Assembly: GCF_000429785.1 (NCBI RefSeq) | Contig: NZ_KE386951.1 | Span: forward strand, 336,009-400,008 | DNA length: 64,000 bases | DNA from: Chitinibacter tainanensis DSM 15459 | GTDB lineage: Bacteria > Pseudomonadota > Gammaproteobacteria > Burkholderiales > Chitinibacteraceae | Direction: 5' to 3' | Part shown: one piece after another, positions 18,238 to 27,200 of the stretch | Position numbering within the stretch: position 1 is the stretch's first letter | How the letters are laid out: every line of letters starts with the position of its first letter | Program-made: the position numbers and the translations under genes | Notes under the pieces: generated by a model | Seen by the model: the letters and a program-made list of their open reading frames with translations, nothing else | Databases searched by the model: none | What the model was told of the DNA's origin: nothing

Positions 18238-18630
18238 CTAGCCCGCCATCGGCGTACACAGCTCCACCACCACGCCGAATGGGCAACGCACATAGGCTAC
18301 CGTTTGTCCCCATGGCTTGCTAACGGGCGCGGCAAGCTCGCTGGCCCCAGCGACCAGCGCCTGCGCATAGGCCGCCGCTACGTCGGCTGTGACAAATGCA
18401 ATTTCAAACCCTAGGGGTTGCGCCGACTGATCGGCCGCCACATGCCCGCCGGTAAAATTAAGCTCCGCCAACGCATGCGCGGCAAAGGCCAGCGTGGTCT
18501 CGCCGGTCGCTAATTCGCCATAAGTTTCACTCTCATGCACAAACCGCGTGGCCAAACCAAAGGCGCGGCTGTAAAAATCTAGCGCGGCCGGTACATCGGC
18601 CACATAAATGATCGTATAGCCCAGTTTCAT
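18238..18630 (-). CDS. VOC-family (glyoxalase/bleomycin-resistance-like) protein
   Basis: 130 aa with the typical betaalphabetabetabeta repeat: KLGYTIIYVADVPAALDFYSRAFGL at the N-terminus, a middle GHVAADQS segment, and the closing WGQTVAYVRCPFGVVVELCTP. Metal-ligand positions are partly kept (Glu in VVELC), but the first-repeat His is not evident, so glyoxalase activity is doubtful. Small VOC proteins bind or modify many small molecules. A GAGG ribosome site precedes the ATG. It is convergent with an old gene remnant, and its substrate cannot be told. Confidence 0.85.
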   Translation of the reverse strand: MKLGYTIIYVADVPAALDFYSRAFGLATRFVHESETYGELATGETTLAFAAHALAELNFTGGHVAADQSAQPLGFEIAFVTADVAAAYAQALVAGASELAAPVSKPWGQTVAYVRCPFGVVVELCTPMAG

Positions 18631-18721
18631 GTTTTGCCTCAGCGCATTTTATTCGCCCGCCCAGCATACACCTAGCCGCTAAATCCCCGCAGCAAAATAC
18701 AATTACTACCTTGAATAAAAA

Positions 18722-18737
18722 GGATAATTCTCATTTA
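18722..18737. promoter_or_regulatory. candidate Fur box
   Basis: The sequence GGATAATTCTCATTTA, read on the minus strand as AAATGAGAATTATCC, matches much of the Fur consensus (GATAAT-type hexamer pairs). It lies about 110 bp before the ferric-reductase-like gene, so iron control of that gene is plausible. Confidence 0.45.
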
Positions 18738-18845
18738 CCACGCCAAGGGGATTATTACCATTTATGAAGTTGTAATAGGGTATTTATTCAGCGCAATGAG
18801 CGGGCGTAGGATTAAAACATCGAGTTTGTGTTGTGGGAGCCCGCC

Positions 18846-20150
18846 ATGAAAAAACCACTTTTTGCGCTATTGGCGCTGAGTATTATCAGCTGGCTGGGCA
18901 GCATTTGGCTAAATCCACCGCCGCAAATCGATGTGTGGTGGCTACGCAGCGAAGGCATGAATCTCACCGGCATCCTGTCATTTGAGCTGATGGGCCTGAT
19001 CATGTTGCTGGCGGTGCGCCCGGTCTGGCTGGAAAAGCCGCTGGGCGGGCTCGACCAAATGTATCGCCTGCACAAATGGGCCGGTATTTTGGCCATTAGT
19101 CTGGGCTTGCTGCATTACCTGCTGAAATTATCCGGCGGGCTATTGCACCAGTTTTTTAGCCGCCCACCACGCGGCCCACGGCCGGAGTTCTGGCTGGATG
19201 CTTTGCGCCACCCCGCCAAAGACCTCGGCGAATGGGCAGTTTGGCTGCTGGGGATTATGCTGATCATCACCTTGTGGCAACGTTTTCCGTATGTGATCTG
19301 GCGGGTGGTACACAAAATTCTGGCTGTGGTCTTTATTGTGCTGGCGCTGCACAGCTTAGTCTTGATGCCGCACAGCTACTGGCTGCAACCCGTGGGTTGG
19401 CTGCTGGCCGTCACCGCCATGATGGGTACTGCCTGCGCCGTGATTTCGCTTAGCGGCCAGATCGGCCGCAAGCGCACGCACCGCGCCGTCGTTAGCGCCG
19501 TAACCCCCATCAGCACCAATACTCTGGAGCTAGAATGCACGGTTAGCGGGGCTTGGCAGCATCAGCCGGGGCAATTTGCCTTTTTACGCTTGGCAGGCTG
19601 GGAAGGCGCGCACCCGTTCACGATTGCCAGCGCCCCCAATGCAGCGCAGACACTGCGCTTTTCGATCAAAGCGCTGGGCGACTTTACCCGCCAGCTGCCG
19701 CACAAAGTGCAAGTGGGTGACGTAGTTAGCATCGAGGGGCCATATGGCTGCTTTATCGGCGCGGCAAGCCAGGAAACACCCCAAGTCTGGATTGCCGGCG
19801 GCATTGGCATTACGCTTTTTTTAGCGTGGCTAGAAGCGCTGGCCACCCAAGGCGCCGATGCCCCCACGGCCACGCTGCACTATTGCGTACGCGATGCACA
19901 AGATGCCATTTACGCGCCCCGCCTGCAGGCGCTGTGCGCCGAATTGCCCTCGATCACACTCAAGGTGCATTACAGCGCCCAAGCCGGCCGCCCCACGCTG
20001 GCCAAGCTCGGCATCGCACCACAAAATGGCCAATGGCCTAGCATCTGGTTCTGCGGCCCCAATGGCCTCGCCAAGCAGCTACGCCATGAGCTCAACCAGC
20101 AAGGCATGCCGGCACTGCACTTCCACCAAGAGGCATTTCAGATGCGTTAA
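18846..20150 (+). CDS. ferric-reductase-like flavocytochrome (FAD/NAD(P)H oxidoreductase)
   Basis: 434 aa from the ATG at 18846, which has GGGAG upstream; an earlier GTG at 18828 is less likely. Six TM helices fill residues ~5-210. They carry paired His candidates for heme (HKWAG, LHYLL, LALHSLVL), as in the ferric reductase-like domain. The cytoplasmic half has the flavin-binding segment HPFTIASAP and the NAD(P)H-binding GGIGIT and WFCGPNG motifs. Such proteins pass electrons from NAD(P)H through FAD and heme across the membrane to ferric iron or oxygen. The Fur-box-like site upstream fits a role in iron acquisition. Confidence 0.85.
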   Translation: MKKPLFALLALSIISWLGSIWLNPPPQIDVWWLRSEGMNLTGILSFELMGLIMLLAVRPVWLEKPLGGLDQMYRLHKWAGILAISLGLLHYLLKLSGGLLHQFFSRPPRGPRPEFWLDALRHPAKDLGEWAVWLLGIMLIITLWQRFPYVIWRVVHKILAVVFIVLALHSLVLMPHSYWLQPVGWLLAVTAMMGTACAVISLSGQIGRKRTHRAVVSAVTPISTNTLELECTVSGAWQHQPGQFAFLRLAGWEGAHPFTIASAPNAAQTLRFSIKALGDFTRQLPHKVQVGDVVSIEGPYGCFIGAASQETPQVWIAGGIGITLFLAWLEALATQGADAPTATLHYCVRDAQDAIYAPRLQALCAELPSITLKVHYSAQAGRPTLAKLGIAPQNGQWPSIWFCGPNGLAKQLRHELNQQGMPALHFHQEAFQMR

Positions 20151-20284
20151 ATGACTACTGAACCAGCCAGAATTTGCGGTTCACAAGATCCACACCCCAT
20201 TGAGGCCAAAGAATATGGCCAATTAAGAGTGTGCTGGCTGATTAGAAATTGGGGACAGCGGTGCCAGCACGCAGGCCTATTCGA

Positions 20285-21028
20285 TTAGTCAATTGCCGCT
20301 GCACGTTTTTTTAGCTGCCTAATCACATCAGGATGCGTGGAGCTGTTAATCGCAATATACAAATTGCTATCGAGTTCATCTAAAGGCAAAGCAATACTCA
20401 CGCGCTCGTATTTTTCATTCAGCTGCGCCAGTTTGCTGCGCATTCCTATTTCGGTAAGGATAGCCAGATCACAGCGGCCAGCGAGTAGCTTTTTGATATT
20501 CAGTGATGAATCAGCCGCTAAATCAATCCGTGCAAACTGCTTTTGCTGCAAAAATTCGGCTCGATAATCGCCGCGCACAGCACAAACACGATATTTCTTA
20601 GCCGCCTGCAAATTATTAATGCGAATATCGCTACGTTCGGTCAGGCGATAGAAATAAACCGTTGCATTATATAGCCGGTATAAATAGGTGAGGCTAGCCT
20701 CACGCTCGGGGGTTTTGGCGATTGGGAAAATCAGTACATTGGGCTGGCTCAGCGCCTCTTTGTAAGCTCGCACCCACGGCTGTACTTTAATATCTTTGCT
20801 TGAATAATTAATCGCCTGCAAAAAGCGCTCGAGCCGCGGCTTGGTGAGCCCCTCTAGCTGCCCCTGCTCATCGAGGGTGACATAGGGCGGATCATTTTCG
20901 GTGTAGATCGTCAGCGCCGGCCAATTATCGGCCCACACCGTCTGGCTCGTCGTCAGCAGTACGCAGGCGGCCCACCTCAGCCCCCGCCGAACCGCACCAC
21001 CTCGCCATATCTGAGCCCAAATCGCCAT
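20285..21028 (-). CDS. periplasmic solute-binding protein family 3-like
   Basis: 247 aa with a signal peptide (residues ~1-34, cleavage near VWA-DNW). The mature part starts LTIYTENDPPYVTLDEQGQLEGLT, the usual opening of SBP_bac_3 proteins, and keeps the two-lobe pattern (ERSDIRINNL...LLAGRCDLAILTE). No ABC permease or ATPase gene is nearby. It belongs to the orphan group of SBP-like proteins, common in Neisseriales and Pseudomonas, that may feed sensors or have no transport role. No strong ribosome site is seen at the ATG. The ligand is unknown. Confidence 0.8.
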   Translation of the reverse strand: MAIWAQIWRGGAVRRGLRWAACVLLTTSQTVWADNWPALTIYTENDPPYVTLDEQGQLEGLTKPRLERFLQAINYSSKDIKVQPWVRAYKEALSQPNVLIFPIAKTPEREASLTYLYRLYNATVYFYRLTERSDIRINNLQAAKKYRVCAVRGDYRAEFLQQKQFARIDLAADSSLNIKKLLAGRCDLAILTEIGMRSKLAQLNEKYERVSIALPLDELDSNLYIAINSSTHPDVIRQLKKRAAAID

Positions 21029-21218
21029 GTTTAGTCAGGGGTTTCGCCTGCCGATTACTTTGCGTGAACTATAGTCGCTGTGGCGTGGCTTTGTGCCAGA
21101 AAACCGAGCGACCCGATGGCCTTTGGTGCTGTTGCGATGCTACCTCGGGTATGAGGTGCACGCGGTTTAGAGCCCCCACACACCTTGATCAGTCAATATA
21201 TTAGCCTGTGAGGCTTTA

Positions 21219-21923
21219 TCAATCTCTATTAGCCTCCAAAGCGGCGATCCAATCACAAACCCCCTGTAGCGCTGGAGCAGGAATACACTCCACGCCATAT
21301 TGGCGTGCAGAATCGGGAATATTGGGGTCGATCATCACGATGCGCGGTAGTCGTTGCATCGAGCGGATTAGATGAATCGGGTCGACCACGTTCAGACTAG
21401 TGCCAACGACGATAAAAATATCATCCTTAGTTAAATCGCTAGCAATTTGATAGAGGGTTTCATATTCCGGCGCTGGCTCACCAAAAAAGACAATGCCCGG
21501 TTTAGTGATGCCACTACCGCAGGCGGGGCAATCATCGGCTTGGAATGCCTGATCGCCAATGTGCCAATAATGCAAACAGGCGGCACAGGACATTTGATCC
21601 ACCCGCCCATGCAGGTGGATGACGTCTTGAGTTCCTGCTTTTTCATGTAGTAAATCAATATTGGTGGTGATCACCGTAACGGGTGTTTTCTGCTGCAACT
21701 GTGCAATGGCCGCGTAACCCGCGTGCGGTTGTGCATTGCCATACTGCCGTTTCCGCGCATTGTAAAATTCACGCGTTAGCTGACGGACACTCGCGTCGGG
21801 GCGATAGCGCTCGAAATTGCAGACCAGATTGATATCATGCTTTTCCCACAGGCCATCACTCGCACGAAATATTGGCAATCCCGAATCAGCAGCCATACCT
21901 GCGCCAGTAAAGAAGTAAATCAT
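21219..21923 (-). CDS. SIR2-family NAD-dependent protein deacylase
   Basis: 234 aa, the normal bacterial sirtuin size. Visible motifs are the NAD-binding FTGAGMAADSGLPIFR, TTNIDLLHEKAGT, the catalytic His in HLHGRVD, four Zn-ligand Cys (CAAC and CPAC), KPGIVFFGE, and GTSLNVVDP. Sirtuins remove acetyl or longer acyl groups from Lys using NAD. The first loop reads AADSG instead of the common AESG. It is the last gene before the integration scar, and its stop is at the GC-rich side of the composition break. Confidence 0.92.
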   Translation of the reverse strand: MIYFFTGAGMAADSGLPIFRASDGLWEKHDINLVCNFERYRPDASVRQLTREFYNARKRQYGNAQPHAGYAAIAQLQQKTPVTVITTNIDLLHEKAGTQDVIHLHGRVDQMSCAACLHYWHIGDQAFQADDCPACGSGITKPGIVFFGEPAPEYETLYQIASDLTKDDIFIVVGTSLNVVDPIHLIRSMQRLPRIVMIDPNIPDSARQYGVECIPAPALQGVCDWIAALEANRD

Positions 21924-22060
21924 GCGTGCGCCCTATCGATTGATCACAGCATTCTAAACTGAATGGCGATCCATCCACATTGAAGTCGCAACGATGAAAA
22001 TGGAGTGCTTATTGGGTAGGCTTGCCTCGCAAAACAGCCGCTGGCCAATTTTGGACGAAA

Positions 22061-22090
22061 AAAAACCTAGGCTTGAAACCTAGGTTTTTC
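22061..22090. terminator. intrinsic terminator next to the tRNA fragment
   Basis: An 11-bp inverted repeat (AAAAACCTAGG / CCTAGGTTTTT) with a 7-nt loop has A-runs on the left and T-runs on the right. It can act in either direction and lies immediately downstream of the tRNA-Met 3' end, where a tRNA terminator is expected. Confidence 0.8.
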
Positions 22091-22094
22091 ATTT

Positions 22095-22139
22095 TGGTTG
22101 CGGGAACAGGACTCGAACCTGTGACCTTCGGGTTATGAG
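22095..22139 (-). repeat. 3' half of a tRNA-Met gene (attachment-site scar)
   Basis: Read on the minus strand, these 45 bp begin in the anticodon loop (CTCATAA, anticodon CAT), continue through variable loop and T-arm (GGTTCGAGTCC), and end in CCA. No D-arm or acceptor 5' strand can be found on the other side: the sequence beyond 22140 is unrelated. A 3' tRNA fragment of this length is what tyrosine-integrase elements leave as an att duplication. It marks the left border of the AT-richer accessory region. Confidence 0.75.
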
Positions 22140-22601
22140 GCCAATCCTACACACACTCTTCAAACAACATATTAGGCAAATATTCTATGTTTTACAACAG
22201 TTTTTCTACCGTAACTCGCCCTTTATCCGCCCCTTGGCGCTCCATACGAATACGTCAGTCAAACCAAAAAAGCGGTAATTTTGATGTTAAATAGAAACGC
22301 AGCTTTGATCGTTGGTGAGTTCACCAGGTAAGTTGTCCTCAAACCTATGAGCCTGCAAGTGCCCCTTGAACCGTCCACCCCTTTTGAGCCTGTTTTGACA
22401 ATAAGCTGGCACCTGCCCTCTTCCGGAAGGGCTCATGTCCACACCTAAAACGGAAAATGGTAAACAGGAGTCAACGGGGGGACTCTGCCGATTGATACAA
22501 GGTTGTGCGGTGAATCGAATTGCTTAGATCCCTGACAAGTTACCCCAAAGCAGCTAAACTGGCTATTAGCACATTTATCTATTCATCAATCTATTCAAGC
22601 C
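22140..22601. other. intergenic region inside the island border
   Basis: About 460 bp of AT-rich sequence with no convincing gene. A short inverted repeat (CCCTCTTCC / GGAAGGG) at about 22410 is the only structure seen. No integrase gene adjoins the att fragment, although one would be expected there for an intact element. Confidence 0.5.
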
Positions 22602-23906
22602 ATGCGCATTCATACGGAAATTCTGAGGCACGCACTTGACCAAGGGCCTTGCACAGCACGCCAACTCGCTGAAAAGGCAGGAATAAGCCAGCCCACAGTG
22701 TCACGTGTACTATCTAAGTTGGGCGCATCAATTATCCGAATTGGCGCAGGTCCTTCTATTCAATACGCCATAAAAGATGAATTCCGAGGACTTGTTGCAA
22801 CGCCAATTTACCGGGTGAGTTCTGCTGGGAAAATTGAAGAGCTAGGCACTCTTGTTCCAGTACGCCCCCAAGGTTTTGTGATGCAGTACGTCACAGGAAA
22901 AACGATATACAGCGAAGGACTACCTTGGTGGTTAGTAGATATGCGACCACAAGGCTTTCTTGGGCGAGCTTATGCTTCGGTTTACGCTGCGGGTCTTCAT
23001 TTGCCGCCTAACCCAGAACACTGGAATGATGCTGAAGTACTGAAGGCACTGTTAACACATGGGCATGACAACATGGGCAACCTGCTGATCGGTTCAGAGG
23101 CCCGAGATCGATTCCTTAACATGCCACTGCCTGTGCCGGTGAACCGAGCGGAAGATTACCCAGTACTTGCCAAGGCAGCGGCATTAGGCGAAGCCCCAGG
23201 CTCATCCGCCGGAGGCGAACAACCGAAATTTTGTGCTTACAGTGAACTGGGGCACGTGCTGGTTAAATTCACGGCCCCCACCGATAACCCAGTGAGTGAG
23301 CGATGGCGCGACCTGTTATTGGCTGAGCACTTGGCGCTAAAAGTACTCGGGGTCAAGACAGAGGTTTATGATTTCGAGGGGCAGCGATTTCTAGAAGTGC
23401 CTCGTTTTGACCGAGCCAGCCAACTAGGCCGAGTCGGTATCTGTTCACTACGTGCTCTGGATATGGAATTCGTGGGCGATGCACTCGCGCCATGGCCGAC
23501 ATTAGTCACTAAGCTTGCGGCAGTTGGGGTGCTCCAATCATCAGCAGTTTCAGAAACCGCTCGACTATGGGCCTTCGGCTGCTTGATCGGCAACACGGAC
23601 ATGCATGCGGGTAACTTGTCATTCATTGGCAGCGAAGGGGGTACGTACCAATTAGCACCCGCCTACGATATGTTGCCGATGGCCTTTGCTCCGCGAAGCA
23701 GTGGCTCGATCATTGATACTTTAGCGCCAGCCACATTAAGCACAGCCGTGCCAAACGAAATCTGGCGTGAAGCCTTGCAGTTAGCAGACGCATTTTTGAG
23801 GGCGATTCAAAATTGCGATGGTTTTTCTGCACGGTTTTTGCCGTGCATTGCGTCAATACGTCGACATATTGATGCTGCAGCCATCCAAATAGAGCGACTA
23901 GCTTAG
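22602..23906 (+). CDS. HipA-like Ser/Thr kinase toxin with fused N-terminal HTH (HipH/YjjJ-like)
   Basis: 434 aa. Residues ~1-50 form a winged HTH (TARQLAEKAGISQPTVSRVLSKL). The HipA N-subdomain and the kinase core follow: GSSAGGEQPKF is the P-loop/autophosphorylation segment, HVLVKF holds the ATP-binding Lys, and GCLIGNTDMHAGNLSF holds catalytic Asp and metal-binding Asn. PAYDMLPM holds the metal Asp. E. coli HipH (YjjJ) has the same fusion and needs no separate HipB. Such kinases phosphorylate aminoacyl-tRNA synthetases or act on DNA (family knowledge). No hipB gene is adjacent. It is the first gene inside the island border. Confidence 0.85.
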   Translation: MRIHTEILRHALDQGPCTARQLAEKAGISQPTVSRVLSKLGASIIRIGAGPSIQYAIKDEFRGLVATPIYRVSSAGKIEELGTLVPVRPQGFVMQYVTGKTIYSEGLPWWLVDMRPQGFLGRAYASVYAAGLHLPPNPEHWNDAEVLKALLTHGHDNMGNLLIGSEARDRFLNMPLPVPVNRAEDYPVLAKAAALGEAPGSSAGGEQPKFCAYSELGHVLVKFTAPTDNPVSERWRDLLLAEHLALKVLGVKTEVYDFEGQRFLEVPRFDRASQLGRVGICSLRALDMEFVGDALAPWPTLVTKLAAVGVLQSSAVSETARLWAFGCLIGNTDMHAGNLSFIGSEGGTYQLAPAYDMLPMAFAPRSSGSIIDTLAPATLSTAVPNEIWREALQLADAFLRAIQNCDGFSARFLPCIASIRRHIDAAAIQIERLA

Positions 23907-23959
23907 GGTGGGCCCAAAAATAGCGATACTTTGAAACGCTTAGCACCCGAGAAGATGTA

Positions 23960-24110
23960 CTTGCGACACAGCTCGGCTACGGGCATGCCGGCTTCTGCCA
24001 TAGGAAGCCGATGATTAGTTCTTCGGTGAATCATTTCTTCATGTCCAACTCCTTGCTATGGTGGATTGGAATCTAAAGTCACGCCTTACTCAAGATGGGG
24101 TGGACGTCGA
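23960..24110 (-). mobile_element. IS3-family left-end remnant (decayed orfA)
   Basis: Read leftward, the IS end (CACCCCATCTTGAGTA) is followed by a leader and ATG AAG AAA TGA at 24042. The stop at codon 4 and a small deletion destroy the frame. The downstream DNA still spells the orfA pattern (EAGMPVAELCRK) in shifted frames. The first ~75 bp match the remnant at 29581-29727 closely, but in inverted orientation, so the two flank the five-domain enzyme gene. Confidence 0.75.
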
Positions 24111-24244
24111 CTCCCCCATGGAGATTGACCCGCAAAAAGAGTTTTGGCGACTCGCGACAATCAATCAGAAATATCGATCTGATATGATGACGGAATACAC
24201 ATGTATTTATTCTGTCAGTTAAAACATCCTTACGAAGCACCTTA

Positions 24245-27200
24245 ATGACCTTAATGACGTACCTGTGGCAGCGGAGCCGCGAACAATCTGATCATGCTGT
24301 TTATTTCTTTCTCAATAGCGATGGTGATGTTCAGTATCGACTTTCATATCTGGAGCTACATAACCAAGCGTGTGCAATCGCGCATGCGTTGCGCCAGAGA
24401 TTGACACCTGGTCAGCGGTGCCTTCTTTTATTTCCTCAAGGTATAGATTTTGTCGTTGCATTCTGGGGCTGTCTTTATGCTCGTGTAGTACCTTTACCAG
24501 TTTTCCCTCCAACAAAATCACAGCAAAGCGCTAGACTGCTTGCGATTATTGGTGATTCGCAAGCTCAAATGGCGCTCACAAATGCCGCGTTCAAAGAAAA
24601 ATGCCTGAAATGGCTTGGTGACTCCTCTGAAAGTCAGTTGGAGCTCTGTGTTCTCAGCGATTTACAATTAACCCAGCAAAGTGAGGATGCTTGCTCATTT
24701 ATTAATGAATGGTGTGAAGAGGATCTGGCATTTATTCAGTACAGTTCGGGTTCAACAGGTACTCCGAAGGGTGTACCTATTTATCATCGTGAGTTACTGG
24801 AAAACCTTGAGCAAATCAGACAATGCTTTCATTTAACCAAAGAAACAATTGGGGCAAATTGGCTACCGCTTTATCATGACATGGGATTGGTAGGACATTT
24901 GCTTTGTCCTATTTATGTCGGATGCCAGCAATACTTCTTTGGCGCACAAGACTTCTTACGCAAGCCAAAATTATGGTTTGAAGTTATAACTCGTTACCAA
25001 GTAACGACAAGCGGAGCCCCTAACTTTGCATACCAGTACTGCATAGGCCGCATAAATGATGATGACTTGATAGGAGTAGATTTAAGCCAATGGGCCCAAG
25101 CTTATTGCGGAGCAGAGCCTATTCAAGCAAGCACACTACTAGACTTCTATTCCCGATTTGCTCATGTCGGTTTCCGACAGAATGCATTATTACCTTGCTA
25201 TGGCATGGCTGAGACCACGCTTATCGTTAGTGGCTTTAAGCCTAAAGGGCTTGTTGCAAATACATTAGAGGTAGATAAGTCTGCACTAGAGCACGGGGTG
25301 GTTGTTACCCTACCTAATAGCGAACATCGTTTGGTTAGCTGCGGCTCTCCAAGCAATAATACCGAAATTTTTATAATTGATTCGCGCACACGTGCTTTTT
25401 TACCTGAGAATCAAATTGGTGAAATATGTGTCCGTAGTTTTTCGAATGCTCGAGGCTATTGGAAAAAGCCAGAATTGGACGACGAGCTATTCTTGAATCT
25501 AGATAACTCAGCGCCTTTGCTGCGTACAGGTGATCTTGGCTTTCTATCTCAAGGGGAACTTTATGTAACCGGACGATTGAAAGAAATGATTATCATTCGC
25601 GGTAGAAATTTATACCCATCGGATATTGAAAACCTCGTTAGCAAGGCTCATCCAGCAATAAATTCTCAGCGAATTGTTGCCTTCGCTATCGAGGAGACAC
25701 AGGGTCAATCCTTGGCTCTTGTCGCTGAGCTTGAACGAAGTCAGTTACGCAAATGTAACCCAGCCGATGTTTGGCAGGCGATAGTCAAAATTATCTCCGA
25801 TGAATTATCGATCCAATTGACTGCGGGGGCACTTCTTAAACCTGGTCAGTTGCCCATTACGTCAAGTGGCAAACGTCGGCGTTTGGCATGCCGCGAATAT
25901 TGGGAAAATGATCATTGGCAAAGCATATTTACTACAGGGAATAAAAGAGCTACCGACGACGTTATAGAGACGGACAAGAGTAGAAGCTTGATTGAGTGGC
26001 TGCGAGAGTATCAACTTCGTCGTTTGCAATCGCAACAAATGGATGAACGTCGGAGTATCGATCCGCATTTGTTGTTACAACTGGGTAAGCGCGGCTTTTT
26101 TGGCCTGAATATTCCTGCCCAATATGGTGGACAGGGCCTCTCGCAACAGCAGACCCTGCGGGTTATGCAGCAGTTGGGCGCGATGGATGTCAGCATAGCT
26201 GCCATGCTTGGAGTACATCTGGCTCTGGCCGTAGAGCCAATTGTCCGTCACGGCTCGAATCAGCAGAAGGTCATGCATTTGCCCTCTCTTGCCCGTGGGC
26301 AATCTCTTGCTGCTTTTGCCATAAGTGAGCCCAATGCTGGTGCGAATCCTCGTTCGCTAAAGAGCCTCGCCAAAGCAAGCTCAACTGGTTGGATGCTGTC
26401 CGGTAATAAGTGCTGGATTGGCAATGCCGGATGGGCAGATACCTTGCTTGTTATTGCAAAAAGTGAGAGCACTACTCAGCAGCCCCTTGGGTTGAGCGCC
26501 TTCTTAGTCAATACAGAACAAGAGGGAGTACACATTGGCCCAGAAGCGATGACAACAGGCATGCGCGCTATGGTGCAAAATTCGCTTTGGTTCGACAGAG
26601 TTTCATTGACGAATGAGCAAGTACTTGGTCAGGTTGGGCACGGTTTCCGCATTGCAGAAACTGCAATGCATACGGGACGACTTGGCATTATGGCTATATG
26701 TGTTGGCGCTTTACGGCGTTGTTGCCAACAACTTCTAAGACATGCGCAAGAGAGGCAAATTGCTTCGGGACGCTTAATTGATCAGAGTTTAATCCAGCTG
26801 TGGCTACGTGAGGGACTCAAAAAGGCTGACTTGATAGAGCGTTTCAGCCAGCGGATTGCATTAAAACGCGATATGGAAATTGAAGTCTCTAGCGATATTT
26901 ATGCAATTGGAAAATGCCTTGCACCGGAGTGGCTTGGAGAAACGATCGATCAACTCCAGCAAGGATTAGGAGGGCGTGGTTACATCGAAGATAGTTTGGT
27001 GCCACAGCTCTGGCGAGATGCTCGACTTCTCAGAATTTTCGAGGGCCCAACTGAAACGCTGTTAAGCCACTTAGGCCAGAGATTGTGGCAACAAGAACAA
27101 GAATTAGAAAAAGCATTCACTGAATTCGAAGCAATTGCTCCATTTGAAAAACTGCGGGCTTGGAAAGAAGAGCATGCTCTGAAATCACTTCACCAAGATT

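Noticed and set aside
22080..22165. Complete tRNA-Met gene
   Set aside because: Only the anticodon loop to CCA end is present. No D-arm or 5' acceptor strand can be folded from the sequence beyond 22140.
24193..24212. LuxR-type palindrome upstream of the five-domain enzyme gene
   Set aside because: GAATAC...TATTC with an ATACACATGTAT core is palindromic but does not match a lux-box consensus, and no LuxR/LuxI gene is in the window.
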